A DNA stretch of 64,000 nt from Syntrophus aciditrophicus SB. Lineage in GTDB: Bacteria; Desulfobacterota; Syntrophia; Syntrophales; Syntrophaceae. The stretch lies in contig NC_007759.1 in assembly GCF_000013405.1 (NCBI RefSeq), positions 1,179,001-1,243,000 on the forward strand, given 5' to 3'. Positions 45,507 through 54,379 of the stretch are shown piece after piece; the first letter of the stretch is position 1; each line of letters starts with the position of its first letter. Below the pieces are notes generated by a model. That model was not told where the DNA came from. It did not search any database and worked only from the letters and a program-made list of their open reading frames with translations. The translations under genes were made by a program, and so were the position numbers.

Positions 45507-46397
45507 ATGAATTTTCAGTTGATCGATGAGTATCTGAATTATCTCACTGTCGAAAAAGGGGCGTCTCATAATACGCTCGAAGCATACGGTCGAGACTTGA
45601 GTCGCTATTCGGGCCTGATCCAGGAAAGAGGAATCAAAGAAATTCACGAGATCAGTCCCGATGATGTCATCTATTACATGGCAGAGTTAAAGCGCAAGGG
45701 GTTGTCGGCCAATTCCATCAACAGAAGTCTTGCGGCGCTTCGCGGATTTTACAAATTTCTGTTAAGAGAGAAGAAAATTGAGCAGAATCCTGTCGCGGAG
45801 ATTGAATTGGCCAAGGTCTGGATGCGTCTTCCAGACACCTTGAGTCACGAAGAAATGGACCAACTGCTTTCTCAGCCCGGCGTGAGGACGGACAGCGCCA
45901 TTCGGGATACGGCGATGCTTGAGTTGATGTATGCCACGGGACTCCGGGTTTCGGAGCTGATCTCACTGACCACCGGCAGCATCAACTGGCAGGTCGGTTA
46001 TCTCGTTGTCCAGGGAAAGGGAAACAAAGAACGGATCGTCCCCATCGGGCAGGTTGCCTATGAACACGTCAGGCGTTATTTTGACGAGGTCAGGCCGAAG
46101 TGTATCAGAGGGGCGCAGACGAATGTTCTTTTCCTGAACAAATCGGGCCAGGGGATGACCCGTCAAGGCTTCTGGAAACTGGTGCGCAAGTATGCCGTCA
46201 AGGCAGGTCTTCAAAAGAAGGTGCACCCCCATACCTTCCGGCATTCCTTCGCTTCCCATCTCCTGGAAGGAGGGGCGGATCTTCGTTCTGTTCAGATGAT
46301 GCTGGGTCACGCGGATATTTCCACAACTCAGATCTATACCCATGTGACGCGGGAGCATCTCAAAGACATTCACAAGAAATATCATCCGCGGGGTTAG
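45507..46397 (+). CDS. xerD: Tyrosine recombinase XerD
   Basis: 296 residues, the normal Xer length. Works with XerC to resolve chromosome dimers at dif. N-terminal core-binding domain (LIDEYLNYLTVEKGASHNT) and catalytic domain with Arg in LMYATGLRVSELISL, Lys in VQGKGNKERIVP, HxxR in HPHTFRHSFASHLL and the terminal His/Tyr in MLGHADISTTQIYTH. All catalytic residues are present. Length and clean Xer architecture separate it from the phage integrase at 14291. It heads the plus-strand block and is six bases from the TPR gene. Confidence 0.92.
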   Translation: MNFQLIDEYLNYLTVEKGASHNTLEAYGRDLSRYSGLIQERGIKEIHEISPDDVIYYMAELKRKGLSANSINRSLAALRGFYKFLLREKKIEQNPVAEIELAKVWMRLPDTLSHEEMDQLLSQPGVRTDSAIRDTAMLELMYATGLRVSELISLTTGSINWQVGYLVVQGKGNKERIVPIGQVAYEHVRRYFDEVRPKCIRGAQTNVLFLNKSGQGMTRQGFWKLVRKYAVKAGLQKKVHPHTFRHSFASHLLEGGADLRSVQMMLGHADISTTQIYTHVTREHLKDIHKKYHPRG

Positions 46398-46403
46398 TGG
46401 AAT

Positions 46404-48113
46404 ATGGATTATGAACCCTTTCCCGGAATGTCGAAACCGACATCTTTAAAACTTCCTTTGAAAAAGGTGCTGAAATGGACTGCCATGGTGATGGGGACGG
46501 TCATGGCGATCGCGGCGGCGCTGGCCGCTATTCTTTATCTTTCCGGAGGCCGGCAACGCGTCACAGGGGCTGTTTCTTTTTATGTGCTGGGCCATAAACC
46601 GGCGCTGCATTACCTGGACATAGAAAAGAACGGAAAAGATTACCGGTTGAACCAGGGTGATATCCTGGAACTGGCCGTCCGGGATGAATTCGTCATCAAG
46701 CAGGTCCGCACGGATGTCCTTTCAGACCGCAACATTTCCGTTGATGTAGAGTTTATCGGAAACGAAAATGATTTTCGAAAACTGCTGAAGGGAACTGAAC
46801 TGGTTCAAATGGTTGTCGCAGCGGGTTCCTCCTCCGATGCTTCCGGCAGGCCTCCTTTATCTCCACGGGTTCTCGTCAAATATGGTTCGCAGATTGTCGG
46901 AACAATCTCTATAAAAACGAAAGTTACCCCTCAAGACTGGCTGCAGCAATCCGGTGCATCTGAAAATCTGTCGTCCAGAATCGAACAGCTGCAGAAAGCC
47001 CTGGCTTTAAATCCTTCCGATGACAATGTCAGGCGAGTCCTCGCCGGTCTTTACCAACAGGCCGGCCTCGCGGACAAGGCGGTGGAGCATTATCAGATTC
47101 TCTTATCATCGAATCCGGATGATGTTTTTATCTTGACAGAACTGGTCAAGGCTTATATGGGCCGTAGAAAATATAATGAAGTGATTGATAACTGCCGGCG
47201 AATCGTTGCCTTGGAACCGAAGAATGCGGCAGCCTTTGCTCATCTGGGATATGCCTATGGAGAACTGGGCGACTGGAATAGGGCCATAGAAAGTTATGAG
47301 ACCTCCCTCGGAATCGATGAGGGCAATCCCCCTGTGCGTTTACGATTGAGAGAAGCGTACGAAAAAGCTAAGCAGCACGGTGCTGCCAAAATCGATCAGT
47401 CCGTGCTCAAGCCTCGTACGCCCGATTCTGGAGGCCTGGCAGGCCTGGCAGGACTGGCAGATCTGGACTTCAAGGAAAGGCGTTACGGTGCTGCGGTAAA
47501 AAAATATGAGCAACTGGCCCGTTCCTCCCCACCCCGGCCTTCGATTTATGCCAATCTGGGTTATGCCTATACCGAACTGAAAAATTATGCCGAGTCGGCG
47601 AAGAACTATGAGAAAGCTCTGAAAGCCGGCGCGAAGGATCCTCAGATCTATTACAACCTCGGGTTTGCCTATGAAAAGCTGGGCAGAGAAAAGGATGCCA
47701 TCGGCGCCTATGAGAAATATGAAAAGGATAAACCCTCCCTTCAGGTGACTCAAACCCTGGCGGAGCTTTACCTCAGCGAAAAAAGATACGACCAGGCCAT
47801 TCAGGCCTACCGGAAACTTATCAGGAACAATCCTAAAAAAGCCGCCTGGTATGCAAGTCTGGGTTACGTTTATGGCCGCAAGAATGACATCAATAACGAA
47901 ATAGAGAATTACAGGACTGCCCTGCGTTATGATCCTGAAGATGATGAGACCTGTTATCGCCTTGCTGAGGCCTATGAACGGAAAGGGATGTATGAAGAGG
48001 CCATTTCGGCGTACAGCAGCGCCTATGACTTGAATCCCGATTTGAGCCAGGCAGCCCGGAAGATTCCCAGGTTAAAGATCAAAATTCTGGAGAAGAAACA
48101 TCAGGAATCCTGA
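46404..48113 (+). CDS. Membrane-anchored TPR-repeat protein
   Basis: 569 residues. One N-terminal membrane helix (about 27-48), a beta-rich region of about 120 residues (HYLDIEKNGKDYRLNQGD onward), then about ten tetratricopeptide repeats (for example AAFAHLGYAYGELGDWNRAI and PQIYYNLGFAYEKLGREKDA). TPR arrays are protein-binding scaffolds. The location between xerD and lipopolysaccharide genes suggests an envelope-assembly role, unproven. Spacing of 6 bp after xerD. Confidence 0.82.
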   Translation: MDYEPFPGMSKPTSLKLPLKKVLKWTAMVMGTVMAIAAALAAILYLSGGRQRVTGAVSFYVLGHKPALHYLDIEKNGKDYRLNQGDILELAVRDEFVIKQVRTDVLSDRNISVDVEFIGNENDFRKLLKGTELVQMVVAAGSSSDASGRPPLSPRVLVKYGSQIVGTISIKTKVTPQDWLQQSGASENLSSRIEQLQKALALNPSDDNVRRVLAGLYQQAGLADKAVEHYQILLSSNPDDVFILTELVKAYMGRRKYNEVIDNCRRIVALEPKNAAAFAHLGYAYGELGDWNRAIESYETSLGIDEGNPPVRLRLREAYEKAKQHGAAKIDQSVLKPRTPDSGGLAGLAGLADLDFKERRYGAAVKKYEQLARSSPPRPSIYANLGYAYTELKNYAESAKNYEKALKAGAKDPQIYYNLGFAYEKLGREKDAIGAYEKYEKDKPSLQVTQTLAELYLSEKRYDQAIQAYRKLIRNNPKKAAWYASLGYVYGRKNDINNEIENYRTALRYDPEDDETCYRLAEAYERKGMYEEAISAYSSAYDLNPDLSQAARKIPRLKIKILEKKHQES

Positions 48114-48199
48114 AGCGATGAAGCCCTGTTCGGTTAACGCCGGGGCATCTGAAAAAAGTGTGCGGTGGTCCGCTGTATGTTTTTAAGAGGAAAGATGTT

Positions 48200-49036
48200 A
48201 TGAAACCTGTTCATGTCGGCGGTCTGGTTGTCGGGGGAGGGAGCCCCCTCGTGCTTATTGCCGGACCCTGCGTTATCGAGGATGAGGAACGGACACGGGA
48301 CATTGCCCTTTATCTGAAAAAACTCACGGATGAAATGGATATCCCTTTTATTTTCAAGGCCTCCTATGACAAAGCCAACCGGACATCGGGGAAAGCCTAT
48401 CGCGGTCCAGGCCTCGAGCGAGGGATTGAAATTCTGAAAGCCATCAAGGGCGATCTGGGTATTCCCATCCTTTCCGATGTCCATAGTCGCGAGGAAATCG
48501 AGAAGGCGGCTGAAATCCTGGATGTGGTTCAGATTCCGGCTTTTCTTTGTCGTCAGACCGACCTTGTAAGGGAAGTCGCCCGTCTTGCCAGAGCCGTCAA
48601 TATCAAAAAGGGCCAGTTTCTGGCTCCGTGGGATGTCCGGAATATCATCGAAAAAGTCCTCTCCGAAGGAAATGAGCGGATTCTGGTTACCGAACGGGGG
48701 ACAAGTTTCGGTTACAACAACCTGGTCGTGGATTTCCGTTCCCTGCCCCTGCTGAGAAGGGAAGGTTATCCCGTGATTTTTGACGCAACGCACAGCGTTC
48801 AGCTTCCCGGCGGCCAGGGGACTGCCTCGGGGGGGCAGAGAGAAATGGTGCCCTGTCTGATGCGAGCCGCCGCAGCGGTTGGTATTGACGGTCTTTTTCT
48901 TGAGGTGCACCCGGATCCGGAGAAGGCCCTGTGTGACGGTCCGAATTCTCTTTATCTCGATGCCCTTCCTGAGCTCCTGAGCACGGTGAAATCCATCGAC
49001 CGGCTGGTAAAAAACAGGGCGGACGGCATTTTTTAA
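48200..49036 (+). CDS. kdsA: KDO-8-phosphate synthase
   Basis: 278 residues. Condenses phosphoenolpyruvate with arabinose 5-phosphate to 3-deoxy-D-manno-octulosonate 8-phosphate, the start of KDO synthesis for lipopolysaccharide. Signatures: LIAGPCVIEDEERT, FKASYDKANRTSGKAYRGPG, DVHSREEIEKAAEILDVVQI, FDATHSVQLPGG. AGAGGAAAGATGTT before the ATG at 48200 sets the start; the frame is open to 48158. kdsC follows. Confidence 0.95.
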   Translation: MKPVHVGGLVVGGGSPLVLIAGPCVIEDEERTRDIALYLKKLTDEMDIPFIFKASYDKANRTSGKAYRGPGLERGIEILKAIKGDLGIPILSDVHSREEIEKAAEILDVVQIPAFLCRQTDLVREVARLARAVNIKKGQFLAPWDVRNIIEKVLSEGNERILVTERGTSFGYNNLVVDFRSLPLLRREGYPVIFDATHSVQLPGGQGTASGGQREMVPCLMRAAAAVGIDGLFLEVHPDPEKALCDGPNSLYLDALPELLSTVKSIDRLVKNRADGIF

Positions 49037-49068
49037 CGATATCGGCTTATGCCGGCAGCTTCGCTCAA

Positions 49069-49620
49069 ATGAGGGTGGTGAATGTGATCAAGGATGAAGC
49101 GGTAAAAAGCAGGATCAGGAAGATCCGTCTTCTGATGCTGGACGTGGATGGCGTTCTGACAGACGGGCGCATCATCATCGATGATGCGGGACTGGAAAGC
49201 AAATTTTTTGATGTCAGGGATGGCCATGGCCTCAAACTGATCATGCGTTGCGGTCTTGATGTCGTTCTGTTGACCGGCCGCTCTTCGGCCGTGGTAACCC
49301 ATCGCGCCAGGGATCTGGGAATCCGGGAAGTTTTTCAGGGGATATTAAACAAATTGGAATTCTTTCAGCAGTTTATTGAGAAAAGGGAAATTCGTCCGGA
49401 GGAGGTCGCCTATGTCGGGGATGACATGGTGGATATTCCCATTCTCAAGAGAGTCGGTTTTTCCGCTGCCGTGAAGGATGCCGTCGAAGAAGTCAGGGAA
49501 ATCGTGGATCATGTCACGGAAAGACCGGGCGGACGAGGCGCCGTTCGGGAGCTATGCGAACTGATCCTCAAGGTTCAGGGGAGATGGGACGAGGTTACGC
49601 GGAAATACGAATTAGGCTGA
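49069..49620 (+). CDS. kdsC: KDO-8-phosphate phosphatase
   Basis: 183 residues, HAD-family type C0. Removes phosphate from KDO-8-phosphate. Motif 1 LLMLDVDGVLTDGRI (nucleophile Asp), motif 2 VVLLTGRSS, motif 4 AYVGDDMVDIPILKRVG. The upstream ATG at 49069 contains a ribosome-like GAGGGTGGT in its second to fourth codons, so the true start may be the GTG at 49084. Length agrees with the family either way. Followed by lptC, the usual order. Confidence 0.93.
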   Translation: MRVVNVIKDEAVKSRIRKIRLLMLDVDGVLTDGRIIIDDAGLESKFFDVRDGHGLKLIMRCGLDVVLLTGRSSAVVTHRARDLGIREVFQGILNKLEFFQQFIEKREIRPEEVAYVGDDMVDIPILKRVGFSAAVKDAVEEVREIVDHVTERPGGRGAVRELCELILKVQGRWDEVTRKYELG

Positions 49621-49671
49621 ATTCATTAATAGAATTCGATTCATGTTTGGTCTTTACTTGTCCTGAAACGG

Positions 49672-50268
49672 GTGATATACAACAGCAAAAACAGGAAAAG
49701 GTTGAAAAGACTTATAACAATAGGAAATAAAAGGATTGTCATTCTGGCAGTGCTATGTTTTGCTGTTCTTTCCATTGTTTCGGGAGTGATCTATAAGGTT
49801 TCGGGTAACCGCCCCCAGAAAACTCTTTTGAAAATCATGGACAGTACCGTGGATCTGCAGGTCATGAATGTCCATTATACGGAAGCGACGGATGAAGGAG
49901 TCAAGTGGGAGATCAAGGCGGACAGTGCCCAGTATCGCAAAAAGGAAAATCTGGCTGTCTTTAAAAATCCCTGTATTAAATTGATCATGCCCAATGGCCG
50001 CGTCTATGTCATGACCGGGAATGAGGGATTTGTGCATCAGGATTCAAAGGACATGGAAATATCTGGTAATATAAATCTGACTTCCAGCAACGGCGATGAG
50101 TTTAAAACGAATCATCTGAGTTATTCCGGGATCGAAAAGCGATGTTACACGCCGGCGCCGGTCACGATGAAAAACAGCAGGATTCAGGTGGATGCCAAAG
50201 GGATGTCGCTTTCCCTGAAAGACGAACAGCTCACCCTTTTGTCCGGGGTCAGGGCAGTTCTTAATTGA
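49672..50268 (+). CDS. lptC: Lipopolysaccharide export protein LptC
   Basis: 198 residues. GTG start, basic N-terminus, one membrane helix (about 22-43), then a periplasmic beta-jellyroll (VHYTEATDEGVKWEIKADSA, GRVYVMTGNEGFVHQDSKDM, NGDEFKTNHLSYSG). Part of the Lpt bridge that takes lipopolysaccharide from the inner membrane to LptA. The stop overlaps the lptA start (TGATG). Confidence 0.9.
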   Translation: MIYNSKNRKRLKRLITIGNKRIVILAVLCFAVLSIVSGVIYKVSGNRPQKTLLKIMDSTVDLQVMNVHYTEATDEGVKWEIKADSAQYRKKENLAVFKNPCIKLIMPNGRVYVMTGNEGFVHQDSKDMEISGNINLTSSNGDEFKTNHLSYSGIEKRCYTPAPVTMKNSRIQVDAKGMSLSLKDEQLTLLSGVRAVLN

Positions 50269-50858
50269 TGAAGGATGTTCCAAGATTGAAAAAGTCGAGA
50301 GTTGTATGCCTTGTATTATTGATCGTCAGCCTGCTGGTCTGGGCGGTTATGGCTGCGCCTGTCGCGGGAGAACCCCAGTCGCAGAAAAAAAATCAAGTGA
50401 CCGGCAGCGAGCCGATTCGGATTGATTCGGACCGGCTGGATGCATACAACGATCAGCGCCTTGTCGTTTTTTCAGGAAATGCGGTTGCTGTGCAGGGCGA
50501 TAAAACCATCAAATCAGAAAAAATTCTGCTTTATTATAAAAAAGGGGAAAGCGGAACGCAGAAAGTTGCGTCAAAAGAGGTAGGGAAAACCGGTGATCTT
50601 GAGAGAATCGAGGCCAAAGGGAATGTTATCCTAACCCAGGGTGAAAGAGTTGTAACAGGTGACGAGGCGGTTTATTATCAGGGCAGTCAGAAGATCGTCA
50701 TGAGCGGAAACGCTGTCATGCGTGAAAACAGGAACATCATCCGCGGTGATCGTATCGTTGTCTTTATCAACGAAAACAGAGGAATGGTTGAAAGCACCCA
50801 GCGCAAAAGAGTGACGGCGACCATTTATCCGTCTGAAAAAGATGAGAAAAAGAAGTAA
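50268..50858 (+). CDS. lptA: Lipopolysaccharide transport protein LptA
   Basis: 196 residues. Signal peptide (about 1-34, cleaved near VAGEPQ), then an OstA-type beta-jellyroll (RIDSDRLDAYNDQRLVVFSG, GNVILTQGERVVTGDEAVYY, NRNIIRGDRIVVFINENRG). Forms the periplasmic bridge for lipopolysaccharide. The ATG at 50268 overlaps the lptC stop. The C-terminal end is lysine-rich (EKDEKKK). Confidence 0.92.
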   Translation: MKDVPRLKKSRVVCLVLLIVSLLVWAVMAAPVAGEPQSQKKNQVTGSEPIRIDSDRLDAYNDQRLVVFSGNAVAVQGDKTIKSEKILLYYKKGESGTQKVASKEVGKTGDLERIEAKGNVILTQGERVVTGDEAVYYQGSQKIVMSGNAVMRENRNIIRGDRIVVFINENRGMVESTQRKRVTATIYPSEKDEKKK

Positions 50859-50870
50859 CGGCCCTGACGG

Positions 50871-51593
50871 ATGAGTGAGTTATCGGCAAACGGGCTGGTT
50901 AAAATATACAGTGGCCGCAGAGTCGTCGATGAAATCGATCTGCGGATTCAACCCGGCGAGGTTGTGGGGTTGCTGGGACCCAATGGAGCGGGTAAAACAA
51001 CCACCTTTTACATGATTGTCGGTCTCATCCGGCCTGATGGCGGAAATATTCTTCTCAACGGTGAGGATGTTACCCATGAACCGATGTATATTCGCGCCAG
51101 AAAAGGATTGAGTTATCTTCCTCAGGAACCATCCGTTTTCAGAAAACTGACCGTTGAAGATAACATCCTGGCGATTCTGGAAACTCTGAAGCTGTCGGCT
51201 GAAGAAAAAGAGAAACGACTGCAGGAATTGCTGGGGGAGCTGGTTTTAACTCATCTTGCGAAGAACAAAGCCTACTCGCTTTCCGGAGGGGAAAGGAGAC
51301 GAGTGGAAATTACAAGGGCGCTGGTCACTTCCCCGCGATATATCCTTCTCGACGAGCCCTTTGCCGGTATCGATCCTCTGGCTGTGGCCGATATTCAGAA
51401 GATTATCTTGAAGCTCAGGTCGAAAGGAATCGGTGTGGTGATTTCGGATCATAATGTCCGGGAGACGCTTTCCGTTTGTGATCGGGCCTACATCGTCAAT
51501 GCCGGGAAAATCCTGGTGGAGGGAAAACCGGAAGATATTGCGTCCAGTGAAATGGCAAGGAAAATTTATTTCGGCGAGGATTTTACTCTGTAA
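50871..51593 (+). CDS. lptB: Lipopolysaccharide export ATPase LptB
   Basis: 240 residues. Walker A GPNGAGKTTTFYMIVGL (about 35-51), signature LSGGERRRVEITRAL, Walker B ILLDEPFAGIDPLAV, switch His in VVISDHNVRETL. Powers the Lpt machine with LptFG, which are not encoded here. Position between lptA and rpoN is the conserved proteobacterial order. 12 bp after lptA. Confidence 0.95.
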   Translation: MSELSANGLVKIYSGRRVVDEIDLRIQPGEVVGLLGPNGAGKTTTFYMIVGLIRPDGGNILLNGEDVTHEPMYIRARKGLSYLPQEPSVFRKLTVEDNILAILETLKLSAEEKEKRLQELLGELVLTHLAKNKAYSLSGGERRRVEITRALVTSPRYILLDEPFAGIDPLAVADIQKIILKLRSKGIGVVISDHNVRETLSVCDRAYIVNAGKILVEGKPEDIASSEMARKIYFGEDFTL

Positions 51594-51642
51594 TTGATCT
51601 TCGGCGACAGCGTGCATTTCATATTGGCAGAAGTTAAAAGAT

Positions 51643-53106
51643 ATGGCATTTGAACTCAAACAGAACCTCAAACTCAGTCAGCAACTGATCATGACTCCAC
51701 AGCTGCAGCAGGCCATCAAGCTGCTCCAGCTCTCAAGAATGGAAATGATCGATGTCATTAACCAGGAAATGGAAGAGAATCCTTTGCTGGAAGATGCACC
51801 TGCGGATGAGTATGATGAAACGGAACGGAATCATGGCAGCGAGGAAGGCAAAACTCCTGAAAGGGAAGAGCTCAGGGGGATTGAACGAACCGAAGAGATA
51901 ACGGGAGAGGGAGACGGAAAAGAAGAATTCGACTGGAACAGTTACCTCGAAGATTATGGAACGTTCGGGACAACGTATGATCGAAGTGACGGGGAGGCTC
52001 CGAACTGGGATAATGTACTGACGGAAAAGTCGACATTGACCGATCATTTGATGTGGCAATTGAAGCTTTCCCGCTTGACGGAACAGGAAATGAGGGTCGG
52101 TGAACAGATAATCGGCAATCTGGACGCGAATGGATATCTTGCCGCCTCTATTGAAGAAATTGCCGGGCTGGAAAACGTTTCGGAGAAAGACGTTGAAACG
52201 GTTCTGAAAAAGATTCAGGAATTTGATCCCCCCGGGATTGCGGCAAGGAATCTTCAGGAATGCCTGCTTATCCAGGTCAAAATGTTAGGGATACAGAATC
52301 AACTGGTTGAGGCTATCATTCAGGATCACATGAAAGACCTGGAGATTAAGAATTACAATCATATTTCCCGGAAAAACAAGGTCCCGGTCGATGATGTTTT
52401 TCAGGCGGTTATGATCATCAGCAACATGGATCCAAGACCCGGAAGTGTTTATAATGAAGAGAAAATTCAGGCCATTATTCCTGACGTTTATGTCTTCAAG
52501 TCTGGTGATGATTATAAAATTGTTCTGAATGATGACGGTTTGCCCCGCCTGAGGATCAGCAATTTCTATAAAGAAATCATGGGCAACGTCAAAGGCGATT
52601 CCAATTCGGAAAGCGGCAGAAAATATATTCGAGAAAGAGTGCAGTCGGCAACCTGGCTGATTAAAAGCATTCAGCAGAGGCAGAGAACCATATACAAAGT
52701 GGCGGAAAGCATCGTCAGGCACCAGAGGGAGTTTTTTGACAGAGGGATTAATTATCTGAAGCCGCTGGTTTTACGAGATATCGCTTATGACGTGGAAATG
52801 CACGAGTCGACGATCAGCAGAGTGGTAACAAATAAATACATGTACACCCCTCGCGGGATCTTCGAATTGAAATATTTTTTCAGCAGCAGTATTCAACGGA
52901 AAAGTGGCGAAGCTATCGCGTCAAAAAGTGTCAAAGAGGAAATCCGCAGGGTCATCGGCGCGGAAGATCCTCTACATCCCTACAGCGATCAGGAAATTGT
53001 CAGTATTCTGGAGAGTAAGGGTATTAAAATTGCCCGGAGAACCGTTGCCAAATATCGAGAAATGATGAATATTCTGCCTTCATCCAGAAGGAGAAGGTAT
53101 TTTTAA
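51643..53106 (+). CDS. rpoN: RNA polymerase sigma-54 factor
   Basis: 487 residues. Region I, Gln/Leu-rich (LKLSQQLIMTPQLQQAIKLL, 8-27), an acidic region II (about 50-115), core-binding domain (about 120-300), helix-turn-helix (about 365-400; DVEMHESTISRVVTNKY) and the RpoN box ARRTVAKYREMMNI near the C-terminus. It reads -24/-12 promoters with NtrC-type activators such as the one at 27673, and would serve the promoter at 29463. Followed by hpf and ptsN. Confidence 0.96.
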   Translation: MAFELKQNLKLSQQLIMTPQLQQAIKLLQLSRMEMIDVINQEMEENPLLEDAPADEYDETERNHGSEEGKTPEREELRGIERTEEITGEGDGKEEFDWNSYLEDYGTFGTTYDRSDGEAPNWDNVLTEKSTLTDHLMWQLKLSRLTEQEMRVGEQIIGNLDANGYLAASIEEIAGLENVSEKDVETVLKKIQEFDPPGIAARNLQECLLIQVKMLGIQNQLVEAIIQDHMKDLEIKNYNHISRKNKVPVDDVFQAVMIISNMDPRPGSVYNEEKIQAIIPDVYVFKSGDDYKIVLNDDGLPRLRISNFYKEIMGNVKGDSNSESGRKYIRERVQSATWLIKSIQQRQRTIYKVAESIVRHQREFFDRGINYLKPLVLRDIAYDVEMHESTISRVVTNKYMYTPRGIFELKYFFSSSIQRKSGEAIASKSVKEEIRRVIGAEDPLHPYSDQEIVSILESKGIKIARRTVAKYREMMNILPSSRRRRYF

Positions 53107-53154
53107 CCTGGAAACATAACGTTCGTTGATGTTCCCGTTTCGGGTTAAGCCGTT

Positions 53155-53189
53155 CGGCCGTATCATCATGTTACGGCCGTATCACGTTA
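53155..53189 (+). repeat. Short tandem repeat in rpoN-hpf gap
   Basis: CGGCCGTATCATCATGTTA (53155-53173) is followed at once by CGGCCGTATCACGTTA (53174-53189), the same unit with a 3-base deletion. It lies 24 bases before the hpf start, near its ribosome site. Possible translational or transcriptional control element; function unknown. Confidence 0.5.
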
Positions 53190-53212
53190 AATGGATTCAA
53201 GGAGGAGCTAAA

Positions 53213-53755
53213 ATGATGAAAATTTCTGTGACCTTCAGGAATACGGAAGAAGAAGGCTGGCAAACGCAATATGTCGAGGACAGGGTGAAAAGGTTAAATA
53301 AATATATTGACGCCCCTGCGGATGTTCACGTCGTTCTGACGGTTGAAAAGTTCAGAAATGTTGCAGAAATAAGTGTAATGACCAATGGTTTGAATCTTAT
53401 CGGCAAGGAAGAGTCGAAGGACATGCACCTGGCCATCGACAATGCCGTTGAGAAGATAGAAAGACAACTTAAAAAACATAAGGAGAAAATCCGGGGCTAT
53501 AAGAACAACACAATGAAAGAGGAAGAGACGATTGAGGCTGAAGCCTTTCCCGGCGAACTGGAGGATGTTGCAGGGGCGAAGATTGTAGAGACAAGAAAAA
53601 TCATTTTAAAGCCCATGTCTCTGGATGATGCCGTCCTGGAAATGGATTCGACCAAAAATCGTTTTGTGGTCTATCGGAATGCGATATCCGAAAACGTCAA
53701 TGTCATTTACAGAAGGGATGATGGCGGTTATCTCCTGATCGAAACCAACGGTTGA
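53213..53755 (+). CDS. hpf: Ribosome hibernation promoting factor, long form
   Basis: 180 residues. N-terminal HPF/YfiA domain (about 1-100; ISVTFRNTEEEGWQ, VEKFRNVAEISVMTNG) and C-terminal dimerisation domain (about 122-180; ILKPMSLDDAVLEMDSTKNR, NVNVIYRRDDGGYLLIE). The long form joins 70S ribosomes into 100S dimers on its own. AAGGAGGAGCTAAA precedes the double ATG at 53213/53216; the open frame to 53126 is not supported. Between rpoN and ptsN, the usual place. Confidence 0.94.
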   Translation: MMKISVTFRNTEEEGWQTQYVEDRVKRLNKYIDAPADVHVVLTVEKFRNVAEISVMTNGLNLIGKEESKDMHLAIDNAVEKIERQLKKHKEKIRGYKNNTMKEEETIEAEAFPGELEDVAGAKIVETRKIILKPMSLDDAVLEMDSTKNRFVVYRNAISENVNVIYRRDDGGYLLIETNG

Positions 53756-53778
53756 TATCCTGTGCTTGAGGATCCGGC

Positions 53779-54240
53779 ATGAAAATCACTGATTTGCTTA
53801 AAAAAGACTTTATCATCGAAGAGCTGGTCTCAACAGGCAAGCAGGAAGTGCTTGAAGAGTTGTCGCGGAGTTTTCAGAAAGGAAATGTAAAGTTTAACCT
53901 GGATGCCATGATTAAAGTCCTTCTGGAACGTGAAAAACTTGGAAGCACCGGAATCGGTGATCATATTGCTATTCCTCACGGGAAATTGAATGGTCTTGAC
54001 GACCTGATCGTCGCGTTCGGACGAAGCAGCCGGGGGATCGATTTTGACGCGATGGATGGAAAACCGGTAAATTTGTTTTTTCTTCTGATGGCTCCGGAAC
54101 ACTCCACCGGTCAGCATCTTAAGGCGCTGGCCAAAATATCACGAATGTTGAAGGATCATCATTTTCGAAAAAGTCTTATGGAAACCAAATCCAAAGATGA
54201 ATTATATCAGATTATTGCCGACAAGGATGATCAAACATAA
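53779..54240 (+). CDS. ptsN: Nitrogen-PTS EIIA component
   Basis: 153 residues, one EIIA type-2 domain. The phosphorylated His is in HIAIPHGKLNGLDDLIVAFG (His about residue 71), with GSTGIGDH just before. In the regulatory PTS, phospho-EIIA-Ntr tunes potassium, nitrogen and envelope functions. Next to hprK and rapZ, which also act on this pathway. No HPr or EI gene is in the window. Confidence 0.94.
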   Translation: MKITDLLKKDFIIEELVSTGKQEVLEELSRSFQKGNVKFNLDAMIKVLLEREKLGSTGIGDHIAIPHGKLNGLDDLIVAFGRSSRGIDFDAMDGKPVNLFFLLMAPEHSTGQHLKALAKISRMLKDHHFRKSLMETKSKDELYQIIADKDDQT

Positions 54241-54379
54241 TTCCGGTTCCATATCAACGCGCATTTTCCGGCAGTTCCGTTATCGGTTTATCAGTGCACT
54301 ACAGTATTGACTGAGCCTCCCCTGCCTTGTCGCCTTGATAGCATTGTTTTGACCCGGGACTGGAAAAGGCGCGGTTTTT

